NCBI GenBank assembly: GCA_964531285.1
Contig: CAZHDI010000089.1
Coordinates: 1-13,949, forward strand
Length of the DNA stretch: 13,949 nucleotides
From: CAZHDI01 sp964531285
GTDB taxonomy: Bacteria; Pseudomonadota; Alphaproteobacteria; JAJFIK01
Direction: 5' to 3'
Shown here: positions 7,522 through 13,925 of the stretch, in pieces
Numbering within the stretch: position 1 is the first letter of the stretch
Layout of the letters: each line of letters begins with the position of its first letter
The notes under the pieces: generated by a model
What the model was told of the DNA's origin: nothing
Database searches by the model: none
Seen by the model: the letters and a program-made list of their open reading frames with translations, nothing else
Position numbers and translations under genes: made by a program

Positions 7522-8667
7522 TCACAGGACGGCGGCGGGCGCCTCGCGGGTCAGTTCTTCATCGAGCGCCGCATAGGCCGAAAACACATGATAAAACGTG
7601 CTGGCCGGGATGCTCTTGGCAACGGGGCGATTGTCCTCGCCCATGACATCGAGCCAGGTCCCATCAGGTGCAGGATCGATATAATACGTAAACAGACGCT
7701 CGACGAAGGCATCGACGTCCGCGGCTGGAATGCGCTGAAGCCCGGCCATGACCTGATGGGCGCGGATGGCCTCGGTCTGCGGCCAGCACCGCTTGGTCGC
7801 CTTTTTCAGGCGCCCGTCCCGCCAGATCTCATCGACAGCCAGGCCGCTCTGCGCGTCCAGCCCGTGAGCGCGGGCGACCTCGAACAGCCGTCCGGCCGCC
7901 TCGGGCAGAGCGCCGCCGGCACGCGCATGATACTCGTTCAACAGAAACACCCATTCGAAATGGTGTCCCGGCTCGATCACCGCGCCCGCCTCGCCGTCGG
8001 CCACCTGCCAGTCATCGGTGAAGAACTCGCCGAGCGTGCCGGTCGCGGCATCGTAAAAGACATCGTGGAACAGACCCACGCTGACCTGCGCCCGGTCGAG
8101 GAACTGGCTGTCGCCGGTTGCGTCGAACAGCGCCATATGGGCTTCCAGAAGATGCATATGCGGGTTCTGGCGGCGCGGCAGGCTGGCCGGCGCGCCTTCC
8201 AGAAAGCCCGGCTGCGCGGGATGCTTGAGGCGCGTGTCCAGCACGTCGAGGGTCTTGGCGATCCAGTCGCGCAGACCGCTTTCGCCGGTCGCCTTGAGCG
8301 CCCAGGCCAGCCCGAGCAGAACGAAGGCATGGTCGTAGGTGTCTTTGAGCGTATCGACCGGCGCGCCCGCCCCATCGAGGCGGTGATGAAACCCGCCGGC
8401 CTGCTTGTCCCAGCCATGGGTGGTCATCCAGTCCACGCCGCGCAGGATCAGATCGGTCCAGGTGCCCAGGCCCAGGGTCTGGGCATGGGCGTAGGTATAG
8501 ATCTGGCGGGCCTGAACCCGGATCCGCCGGACCGCATCCGGCTCCGGACGGCCCTCCAGATCGAGCTGTTCGACAAAACCGCCGCGCCCATCCACGCCCC
8601 GGTCCGCCCACAGCGGCAGCGCCTGATCGGTGAGCCAGGCTTTGAGCCGGTCCGCGCCATGAGCCAT
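7522..8667 (-). CDS. AGE-family sugar epimerase/isomerase, probable mannose-6-phosphate isomerase
   Basis: Member of the N-acylglucosamine 2-epimerase / YihS (COG2942-type) superfamily of (alpha/alpha)6-barrel isomerases, 381 residues, no signal peptide. Family blocks are RQIYTYAHA at 54-62, DTYDHAFVLLG at 109-119, RQNPHMHLLEAHMALF at 166-181, EPGHHFEWVFLL at 232-243, RCWPQTEAIRA at 293-303 and STFYHVFSAYAAL at 356-368. These place conserved histidines at about 172, 235/236 and 360 around the expected active site. Superfamily members isomerise free mannose, fructose or glucose, epimerise N-acylglucosamine or cellobiose, or act on sulfoquinovose, so sequence alone does not fix the substrate. 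The position directly before pgi and a guanylyltransferase without an isomerase domain points to fructose-6-phosphate to mannose-6-phosphate, which is inference. Start: AAAGGA (8677-8682) lies 9 nt before the ATG. It lies 154 bp after tgt and may start a new transcript, but I see no clear promoter. Confidence 0.88.
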   Translation of the reverse strand: MAHGADRLKAWLTDQALPLWADRGVDGRGGFVEQLDLEGRPEPDAVRRIRVQARQIYTYAHAQTLGLGTWTDLILRGVDWMTTHGWDKQAGGFHHRLDGAGAPVDTLKDTYDHAFVLLGLAWALKATGESGLRDWIAKTLDVLDTRLKHPAQPGFLEGAPASLPRRQNPHMHLLEAHMALFDATGDSQFLDRAQVSVGLFHDVFYDAATGTLGEFFTDDWQVADGEAGAVIEPGHHFEWVFLLNEYHARAGGALPEAAGRLFEVARAHGLDAQSGLAVDEIWRDGRLKKATKRCWPQTEAIRAHQVMAGLQRIPAADVDAFVERLFTYYIDPAPDGTWLDVMGEDNRPVAKSIPASTFYHVFSAYAALDEELTREAPAAVL

Positions 8668-8821
8668 GGGAGCACGTCCTTTCGCTGGAGGGTTGGTCAG
8701 ATCGGCGGATCGGCGGGCGCCGCAGCGTCCGGGCCGCCCCGCAGTCGGTCAAGGGGCACCTATGGCCGGTTTCCGCGGGTCATTCAAGTCATCCGGCCGG
8801 GGGCTCGGGCAGTCAAAAGAG

Positions 8822-9985
8822 CTAAAGCGGATCGATATCACCGGCGGCCTGTTCGGCCTTGAACCGCGCCCGGAACGCATCGAACCGGCCGGCCGCGATC
8901 GCGGCGCGCATTTCCGCCATAAGCTGTTGATAGTACGCAATATTCGCCCAGGAGACGAGCATCGAGCCGAGGATCTCGCCCGCCTTGACCAGATGATGGA
9001 GATACGCCCGGCTGTAGTGGCTGGCCGCCGGACAGGACGACGCCTCATCGAGCGGCCGGCTGTCCTCGGCGTGGCGGGCGTTGCGCAGATTGACCGGTCC
9101 GCGCCGGGTAAACGCCTGACCGTTTCGCCCTGAGCGGGTGGGCAACACGCAATCGAACATGTCGATCCCGCGCGCCACCGCCTCCACCAGGTCATCCGGC
9201 TTGCCGACCCCCATGAGATAGCGCGGCCGCTCCCGGGGCAGATGAGGCACGGTCGATGCGAGCGTCTCCAGCATCAGGTCCTGGCCCTCGCCGACCGCGA
9301 GACCGCCCACCGCATAGCCGTCAAAACCGATATCGAGCAGCGCCTCGGCCGAGCGCTCGCGAAGGTCCGGATAGACCGAGCCCTGGACGATGCCGAACAG
9401 GGCCTGACCGTCACGGGCGCCGAACGCCTCCCGGCAGCGGGCCGCCCAGCGGGTGGACAGGGACATCGAGGCCTCGGCCTCCTCGCGGGTCGCCGGATAG
9501 GGCGTGCATTCATCGAGCACCATGACGATATCGGCGCCCAGAAGGCACTGGATCTCTATGCTGCGCTCGGGCGTCAGCATGATCCGTGTGCCGTCGATAT
9601 GGGACTGGAACGCCACCCCGTCCTCGGTCAGCTTGCGCAATTGGGCCAGGCTCATGACCTGAAAGCCGCCGGAGTCCGTCAGGATCGGCCGGTCCCAGCG
9701 CATGAACCGGTGCAGCCCGCCCTGGCGCGCCACCCGCTCCGCCCCCGGACGAAGCATCAGATGATAGGTGTTGCCCAGAACGATATCGGCGCCGGTCTCG
9801 CGCACGGTTTCCACCGTCATCGCCTTGACCGTGCCGGCGGTGCCGACCGGCATGAAGGCGGGCGTGCGGATCTCGCCGCGCGCCAGATGGATCGTTCCGG
9901 TGCGGGCCGCGCCGTCGGTCGCGGCGATGTCGAATGTGAGCGCGGGGGTAAGCGCGGGGGTAAGCGCGGGGGTGGTTGCGGGCAC
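8822..9985 (-). CDS. tgt: tRNA-guanine(34) transglycosylase with degraded zinc site
   Basis: Exchanges guanine-34 for preQ1 in GUN-anticodon tRNAs, the committed step of queuosine synthesis; queA (next step) lies upstream. From the GTG at 9985 it has 387 residues. Catalytic Asp104 (TDSGGFQVMSL), Asp158 (VLDECTPYP) and nucleophile Asp278 (MFDCVLPTRSGRNGQAF) are present, corresponding to Zymomonas D102, D156 and D280. Odd: the structural zinc ligands (Zymomonas C318, C320, C323, H349) appear as Ser316, Cys318, Ala321 and Ala347, with only one Cys kept, while the surrounding fold (YSRAYLHHL, AGEILG, NIAYYQQLM) is intact. The N-terminus holds TPAL three times, encoded by a 12-bp tandem repeat. 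GTG 9985 is preferred over the ATGs at 10015 and 10060 because GAGGAGG lies 5 nt upstream of it, while those ATGs lack a ribosome binding site and a conserved leader. No frame damage is visible, so I consider it functional. Confidence 0.95.
   Translation of the reverse strand: MPATTPALTPALTPALTFDIAATDGAARTGTIHLARGEIRTPAFMPVGTAGTVKAMTVETVRETGADIVLGNTYHLMLRPGAERVARQGGLHRFMRWDRPILTDSGGFQVMSLAQLRKLTEDGVAFQSHIDGTRIMLTPERSIEIQCLLGADIVMVLDECTPYPATREEAEASMSLSTRWAARCREAFGARDGQALFGIVQGSVYPDLRERSAEALLDIGFDGYAVGGLAVGEGQDLMLETLASTVPHLPRERPRYLMGVGKPDDLVEAVARGIDMFDCVLPTRSGRNGQAFTRRGPVNLRNARHAEDSRPLDEASSCPAASHYSRAYLHHLVKAGEILGSMLVSWANIAYYQQLMAEMRAAIAAGRFDAFRARFKAEQAAGDIDPL
9939..9974 (-). repeat. 12-bp tandem repeat, three copies, in the tgt N-terminus
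   Basis: The plus strand reads AGCGCGGGGGTA three times in a row (9939-9950, 9951-9962, 9963-9974, the last ending TG instead of TA). In tgt this gives TPAL-TPAL-TPAL at residues 5-16, before the conserved FDI strand. The unit length keeps the frame, so copy changes would alter only the length of the N-terminal tail. Confidence 0.92.
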
Positions 9986-9990
9986 GTGGC

Positions 9991-9997
9991 CCTCCTC
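9991..9997 (-). promoter_or_regulatory. Ribosome binding site that sets the tgt start
   Basis: The minus strand reads GAGGAGG, a near-perfect Shine-Dalgarno sequence, 5 nt before the GTG at 9985. It decides in favour of the GTG over two upstream in-frame ATGs (10015 and 10060) that lack one. Confidence 0.8.
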
Positions 9998-10021
9998 GTG
10001 CGTCAAGTCTGCCATGCGCGA

Positions 10022-10046
10022 AGGGGCGCCATGGTCCGGCGCCCCT
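10022..10046 (-). promoter_or_regulatory. GC-rich hairpin in the tgt leader
   Basis: AGGGGCGCC (10022-10030) and GGCGCCCCT (10038-10046) are perfectly complementary, giving a 9-bp stem with a 7-nt loop whose near edge is 36 nt upstream of the tgt GTG. There is no U-tract on either strand, so it is not a classical intrinsic terminator. It could be a leader structure, an mRNA-processing or stability element, or a binding site read as DNA. It does not match the preQ1 riboswitch classes I know. Confidence 0.5.
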
Positions 10047-10082
10047 CGCCCGTTGTCCATCGACTATAGAGCATGCCGCTCC

Positions 10083-10100
10083 ACCGCCCGCAAAGGCGGT
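10083..10100 (-). other. Small hairpin at the end of the secreted-protein gene
   Basis: On the minus strand ACCGCC-TTTGCG-GGCGGT forms a 6-bp stem overlapping the TGA stop of the upstream gene. No U-run follows. It may slow 3' decay or act as a weak terminator before tgt; evidence is thin. Confidence 0.3.
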
Positions 10101-10768
10101 CAGTAGTTCACGATCCGGCATTGAAGACCGATCTGGAACCCGAGAAACGGATTGGCCTGGATCAGCCCGTAGATCAGATCCCGGTCGTAATAGGATCCGT
10201 GGACATTGCCGTGGACGGCACTGGCGATATCGGCAAGGCAGGCGCAGCTTTGCTCGCCATGGATCGGCGCGCAGGTCCGCATGAAGGTGCTGGGCCCGCT
10301 GCTGCTCCCGCCGGACCGGCCATCGAGGGCCTTGACCACGTTCTTGGCCATGGTCGTCGCGACCGGAGTCTGGCAGCCGATTTCCTTCGCGAAGAGACCG
10401 CCGATCGCATAGATCTGCCGGCCGCTGGCCGCGCTCCCCAGGGCCTCAATCAGATTGGGGTCCGAATACCGCTTGCCGAACGCACCGACGATAGCGTTGG
10501 AGACCACAAAGCCGGTCAAACGCTGGCGCTCGCTCCCCGACAGGTTGAGCGAGCAGTTGCTGAGCAAATGGTCGGCCAATCCGCCCATGAACAGCATGTC
10601 GGCATCGCTGGCGTTGAAGCTGCACCCCGTCGTCAGACCGAGCATGGCGCTGGCGAACGGCATGTCGCTGTGTTCTGACGGCACCCGGCAGGTGGCGGCT
10701 TGGGAATCCGTGGCCGCGAGGCTGAGCGCCGCGCCGATGATCAGTCCGATAAGTGCTGTGCGAAACAT
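10100..10768 (-). CDS. Secreted cysteine-rich protein of unknown family
   Basis: I do not recognise this 222-residue protein. It begins with a clear Sec signal peptide: MFRT, a hydrophobic stretch at about 5-19, then DSQA-A with likely cleavage near residue 24/25. The mature part has eight cysteines (27, 49, 72, 132, 166, 175, 177, 217), an even number that suits disulfides in the periplasm, including a CAC pair at 175-177. A Gly/Ser linker (GGSSSGPS, 153-160) divides it into two parts: an alanine/leucine-rich, probably helical 35-150 and a C-terminal 161-222 with three close cysteines. There is no lipobox or later membrane helix. The ATG at 10768 has an excellent AGGAGG 7 nt upstream (10776-10781), so translation is likely. 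It sits between queA (85 bp upstream) and tgt (114 bp downstream), genes adjacent in related bacteria, so it looks like an insertion into a conserved operon. No link to queuosine is apparent. Confidence 0.8.
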   Translation of the reverse strand: MFRTALIGLIIGAALSLAATDSQAATCRVPSEHSDMPFASAMLGLTTGCSFNASDADMLFMGGLADHLLSNCSLNLSGSERQRLTGFVVSNAIVGAFGKRYSDPNLIEALGSAASGRQIYAIGGLFAKEIGCQTPVATTMAKNVVKALDGRSGGSSSGPSTFMRTCAPIHGEQSCACLADIASAVHGNVHGSYYDRDLIYGLIQANPFLGFQIGLQCRIVNY

Positions 10769-10853
10769 GGTGTCCCCTCCTGAATGACGGCAGCCGGACG
10801 AGCCCGGTGCTGAAGTCGCCCATGGCGGGGTTTGGCGCGGTTTTCGGGGCTGG

Positions 10854-11954
10854 TTACGGATCGGCGCGGAACAGCAGGCTGGCATCCCCGTAGGAGTAAA
10901 AGCGATAGCGCGTCGCCACCGCATGGGCATAGGCCGCCCGCATGGTGTCGAGGCCCGAAAAGGCACTGACCAGCATGAACAGGGTTGAGCGCGGCAGATG
11001 GAAATTCGTCATCAGCACATCGGCGGCGCGGAACCGGTAGCCCGGCGTGATGAAGATGTCCGTCTCGCCTCGGAACGGATGGATAGTGCCGTCCTCTGAG
11101 GCCGCGCTTTCCAGGAGCCGCAGGGCAGTGGTGCCGACCGCGACGATCCGCCCGCCGGCGGCCCGCGCCGCGTTCAGGGCCTTGGCCGTGTCGGGGGCGA
11201 TCTCGCCCCATTCGGCATGCATGCGATGATCGGCGGTATCCTCGGCCTTGACGGGCAGAAAGGTGCCCGCGCCGACATGGAGCAATACGGTGTGCCGGGC
11301 GATCCCGGCCGCGTCGATCCCGCTTAAAAGATCGTCCGTGAAATGAAGACCGGCGGTGGGCGCCGCCACCGAGCCCTCGGTCTTGGCATACACCGTCTGA
11401 TAATCGTCCGTATCGCGCGCATCGGCGGCGCGCTTGCTGGCAATGTAAGGGGGGAGCGGGACAGTCCCCGCCCGTGCGATAGCGGCATCGAGCGCGGGCC
11501 CGTCCTCATCGAAGGCCAGGAGCACTTCGCCGCCCGCGCCTTTCTCTTTGACTTCAGCGCCGAGCCCGCCGGGAAAGGTCAGCCGGTCGCCGGTTTCCAG
11601 TTTGCGCGCGGGCCGGGCAAAGGCCCACCAGACATTGAGCCCGGCGCGCTTGTGCAAGGTCAGGCCGACGCGCGGTGTGGTCATGTTGGGGGCGGTGCCG
11701 GCAATGCCGCCGCCGGATTCGGTGACCCGCGGTGCCCGGCGCCCGAACAATTGAGCCGGGATCACGCGCGTTTCGTTGAAGACCATCACATCGCCGGCGC
11801 GCAACACGGACGTCAGGTCCCGGACGCCGGCGTCGCGCAGGGTCTCGTCCGCGCCCGGATCGACCACAAGCATACGCGCCGCGTCCCGGGGGGCAGCCGG
11901 GCGCAGCGCGATCAGGTCTTCAGGCAGGTCGAAATCGAACAGATCGACGCGCAT
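10854..11954 (-). CDS. queA: S-adenosylmethionine:tRNA ribosyltransferase-isomerase
   Basis: Transfers and isomerises the ribosyl part of SAM onto preQ1-34 in tRNA to form epoxyqueuosine. It has 366 residues (E. coli 356). Landmarks are the N-terminal DFDLPEDLIA, VFNETRVIPAQLFGRR at 58-73, PLPPYI at 166-171, DYQTVYAKTEGSVAAPTAG at 184-202, LHVGAGTFLPV at 225-235, VGTTALRLLES at 273-283, TNFHLPRSTLFMLVSAF at 316-332 and YRFYSYGD at 350-357. Relative to E. coli there is an extra stretch of roughly 16-17 residues around 77-94 (TESGGGIAGTAPN), Gly/Thr-rich and probably a loop. The ATG begins 18 bp after the cytoplasmic cyclophilin stop, so the genes are surely co-transcribed. No strong ribosome binding site is visible, and re-initiation from the upstream gene is plausible. 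No frameshift is seen. Confidence 0.97.
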   Translation of the reverse strand: MRVDLFDFDLPEDLIALRPAAPRDAARMLVVDPGADETLRDAGVRDLTSVLRAGDVMVFNETRVIPAQLFGRRAPRVTESGGGIAGTAPNMTTPRVGLTLHKRAGLNVWWAFARPARKLETGDRLTFPGGLGAEVKEKGAGGEVLLAFDEDGPALDAAIARAGTVPLPPYIASKRAADARDTDDYQTVYAKTEGSVAAPTAGLHFTDDLLSGIDAAGIARHTVLLHVGAGTFLPVKAEDTADHRMHAEWGEIAPDTAKALNAARAAGGRIVAVGTTALRLLESAASEDGTIHPFRGETDIFITPGYRFRAADVLMTNFHLPRSTLFMLVSAFSGLDTMRAAYAHAVATRYRFYSYGDASLLFRADP

Positions 11955-11972
11955 GGGCGTTGGCCGGCGCGA

Positions 11973-12434
11973 TCAGCCCGCAGCGAGTTTCATGGCAACG
12001 ATCTTGTCCGGATCGTCCACCGGCTCGCCGCGCTTGATGCGGTCCACATGTTCCATGCCTTCGACCACTTCGCCCCAGACCGTGTACTGGCCGTCGAGGA
12101 AGGGCGTGTCTTCAAAGCAGATGAAGAACTGGCTGTCGGCGCTGTTCGGATCCTGGGCCCGGGCCATCGAGCAGGTCCCGCGCTTGTGAGGCAGTTTGTT
12201 GAACTCGGCCTTGAGTTTCTGGCCCGAGCCGCCCATGCCGGTGCCCGTGGGGTCGCCGGTCTGGGCCATGAACCCGTCGATCACCCGGTGAAAGACCACA
12301 CCGTCGTAAAAGCCGTCGGCGACCAGTTCCTTGATGCGGGCGACATGCTGCGGCGCGGCGTCGCCCCGCAGACGAATGGTCACGCGGCCCCAGTCGAGGT
12401 CGAGAAAAACGAGATCGTCAGCCGTATCGCTCAT
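11973..12434 (-). CDS. Cytoplasmic cyclophilin-type peptidyl-prolyl isomerase
   Basis: Catalyses cis-trans isomerisation of Xaa-Pro bonds. It has 153 residues with no signal peptide, the short bacterial cyclophilin form. The core block at 42-66 contains FHR (Arg50, equivalent to human cyclophilin A Arg55), Phe55 and Gln58; SQFFICF is at 101-107 and LDGQYTVWGEVVEGM at 113-127. The position of cyclophilin A Trp121 is Phe112, as is usual in bacterial forms of low cyclosporin affinity. AGGA lies 10 nt before the ATG. It is the second of two adjacent cyclophilins whose core blocks are almost identical, which indicates an old duplication with this copy kept in the cytoplasm. It begins 105 bp after its paralogue and ends 18 bp before queA. 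Confidence 0.95.
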   Translation of the reverse strand: MSDTADDLVFLDLDWGRVTIRLRGDAAPQHVARIKELVADGFYDGVVFHRVIDGFMAQTGDPTGTGMGGSGQKLKAEFNKLPHKRGTCSMARAQDPNSADSQFFICFEDTPFLDGQYTVWGEVVEGMEHVDRIKRGEPVDDPDKIVAMKLAAG

Positions 12435-12539
12435 GGATGATCCATCCTGATGTCAGATGTGAGTGGGAGGGGCTGCGCGGGGCCTCGCACGGAGACGCCG
12501 CATATCGGGCCGCCGGGAATCAGCGACCGAGGGGCCGGC

Positions 12540-13232
12540 TCAAGGGTTCTTGAGAACCGGCATGTCGATATCGAGATCGGCCGGGATATCCGGGATCGAG
12601 ACATTGGCGGGCGGCGGCGGTGGCCGGCCCGGATCGATGCCCATGGCCTCGAACACATCCGACAGCACCATCATGCGCATGACCCGGTCAGGGGTCAGCG
12701 GCGGCTGGCCGCGCGCGACCCGGTCGACGAGTTCCATGCCGACAACGACCTCGCCCCAGGCTGTGTATTGGCCATCGAGATGCGGGGCGTCTGCGAACAT
12801 GATGAAAAACTGGCTGTTGGCGCTGTCCGGCTCCGACGCCCGGGCCATCGACACCACGCCGCGCTTGTGGGTCTTGTCGTTGAATTCGGCTTTGAGGTCC
12901 GGCAGCGGCGAGCCGCCCCGCCCGGTGCCGGTCGGATCGCCGGTCTGGGCCATAAATCCGTCGATCACCCGGTGGAAGATCACCCCGTCGTAAAAGCCGG
13001 ACCGGGCCAGGGTTTTGATCCGCTCGACATGGGCGGGCGCAACCTCGGGAAACATTTCGATGATGACCGGCCCGGTGACCAATTCGATGAGCACGGCGTT
13101 CTCGGGATCAAGGCCCGGCGGTAACTGAATCTGTCCCTGGGCGCGCGCCGGCGACGCGGCCGCGAGGCTCACCGCCAGAACCGCCCCGGCCATGACCAGC
13201 AGGGCTCCGATCCGCATCCGCACTTCCCGCAT
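12540..13232 (-). CDS. Periplasmic cyclophilin-type peptidyl-prolyl isomerase with proline-rich tail
   Basis: Cyclophilin foldase probably acting in the periplasm. From the ATG at 13232 it has 230 residues. The N-terminus is basic (MREVRMR), then hydrophobic to about 24, with Ala-x-Ala (ARA, 29-31) before QGQ as a signal peptidase I site. The cyclophilin core has Arg88 in FHRVIDGF, GDPTGTGRGG at 98-107, SQFFIMF at 140-146 and LDGQYTAWGEVVVGMELVD at 152-170. Beyond the normal domain end there are about 40 extra residues with PPPPP at 204-208 and a PDIPADLDIDMP segment. The start is chosen because GGGAGG (13240-13245) lies 7 nt upstream; an ATG at 13262 overlapping the coaD stop by 4 nt is also in frame but would blur the signal peptide. 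It follows coaD by 26 bp in a single operon. Confidence 0.94.
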   Translation of the reverse strand: MREVRMRIGALLVMAGAVLAVSLAAASPARAQGQIQLPPGLDPENAVLIELVTGPVIIEMFPEVAPAHVERIKTLARSGFYDGVIFHRVIDGFMAQTGDPTGTGRGGSPLPDLKAEFNDKTHKRGVVSMARASEPDSANSQFFIMFADAPHLDGQYTAWGEVVVGMELVDRVARGQPPLTPDRVMRMMVLSDVFEAMGIDPGRPPPPPANVSIPDIPADLDIDMPVLKNP

Positions 13233-13239
13233 CCTGGTT

Positions 13240-13245
13240 CCTCCC
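13240..13245 (-). promoter_or_regulatory. Ribosome binding site setting the periplasmic cyclophilin start
   Basis: GGGAGG on the minus strand sits 7 nt before the ATG at 13232. It favours that start over ATGs at 13262 and 13247 and gives a normal signal peptide. Confidence 0.65.
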
Positions 13246-13258
13246 ATGGCCACCCCTG

Positions 13259-13780
13259 TCATCGGCCGGCTTTCCCGTTCTGAAGTTCATCAAAGCGCGC
13301 CAGCAGCACCTGGCGAACGCGCGGCGAGACGAAATTCGACACATCGCCGCCAAGCCGGGCGATTTCCTTCACCAGCCGCGACGCCACCGCCTGGTGCGTC
13401 GGATCGGCCATCAGGAACACCGTTTCGATAGCAGGATTGAGGCGCTGATTCATAGCCACCATCTGAAACTCATACTCAAAGTCCGACACCGCGCGCAGGC
13501 CGCGCACAATGACATTGGCGCCGACCGCCTCGGCATAATGCATCAGGAGCGTGTCGAACGGCTGGACCGAAATCGTCGCGGTGTCGGGGCCCAGCAGCGT
13601 GGAGATCTCTTCCTCGACCATGCGCACGCGCTCTTCCAGGGTGAAGAGCGGGCCCTTGTCCCGGTTGATGGCCACGCCCACGATCAGATGATCGACGAGC
13701 TTTACCGCGCGGCGGATGATGTCGAAATGCCCGTTCGTGATGGGATCGAACGTCCCGGGATAGAGTCCGACGCGCTCCAT
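13259..13780 (-). CDS. coaD: Phosphopantetheine adenylyltransferase
   Basis: Transfers AMP from ATP to 4'-phosphopantetheine, making dephospho-CoA in coenzyme A synthesis; cytoplasmic, hexameric in the family. Its 173 residues are slightly longer than E. coli (159). The nucleotidyltransferase motif is PGTFDPITNGH (8-18) with Thr15-x-Gly-His18. RGLRAVSDFEYE is at 93-104, MNQRLNP at 110-116, and ASRLVKEIARLGGD at 133-146 corresponds to the ISSTxxKE region. An AGGA (13789-13792) lies 8 nt before the ATG. The upstream neighbour is the end of gyrA across a 145-bp gap, and the downstream cyclophilin follows by 26 bp. It therefore probably heads the operon running toward tgt. No promoter in the gap is convincing. 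Confidence 0.97.
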   Translation of the reverse strand: MERVGLYPGTFDPITNGHFDIIRRAVKLVDHLIVGVAINRDKGPLFTLEERVRMVEEEISTLLGPDTATISVQPFDTLLMHYAEAVGANVIVRGLRAVSDFEYEFQMVAMNQRLNPAIETVFLMADPTHQAVASRLVKEIARLGGDVSNFVSPRVRQVLLARFDELQNGKAGR

Positions 13781-13858
13781 GTGGCTCTTCCTCTCCGCCG
13801 TCCCGTCTCAGGCCCGGTTTTTCCGTGCGTATCCGCAGCATGCATCCCAGCGTCAGTG

Positions 13859-13874
13859 TTCCATCGCCATGGAA
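13859..13874. other. Inverted repeat TTCCAT-cgcc-ATGGAA in the gyrA-coaD gap
   Basis: A perfect 6-bp-arm inverted repeat with a 4-nt spacer lies about 80 nt upstream of the coaD ATG. No U-run follows on the minus strand, so it is a poor terminator for gyrA. It may be an operator or chance. The rest of the 145-bp gap (13781-13925) shows nothing I can name. Confidence 0.3.
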
Positions 13875-13925
13875 AAGGCAGGTTAGCGCCATTGACGCAG
13901 GATGGCGAGGGCGCGCGGGGACCGG

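Noticed and set aside
5408..7576. A 722-codon open frame on the plus strand across pgi and the guanylyltransferase gene, and similar long frames at 997-2112, 4671-5834, 7441-8862 and 9242-10069
   Set aside because: They lie opposite unmistakable genes. In high-GC DNA the third-position bias leaves the antisense frame open. Their products are Arg/Gly/His/Gln-rich with no family resemblance.
8724..8752. Possible promoter (TTGACC) for the AGE-pgi operon on the minus strand
   Set aside because: The -35-like TTGACC is followed at 17 bp by GACGCT, not a credible -10. It remains possible but is not supported enough to list.
8764..8798. GGCCGG/CCGGCC inverted repeat after tgt as a terminator
   Set aside because: The loop is more than 20 nt, there is no U-tract, and such GC hexamers are frequent at this base composition.
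10769..10966. Longer start (10966) for the secreted unknown protein
   Set aside because: The added residues overlap queA in another frame and would bury the signal peptide. The AGGAGG before 10768 settles the start.
12545..12558. GGTTCT-TG-AGAACC palindrome, similar to a LexA-type box
   Set aside because: It lies inside the last codons of the periplasmic cyclophilin, away from any promoter. It does not fit the direct-repeat GTTC-N7-GTTC form known for alphaproteobacterial LexA.
13476..13892. 138-codon minus-strand frame overlapping coaD
   Set aside because: It runs through coaD in another frame with low-complexity Arg/Gly-rich translation and is explained as a shadow.
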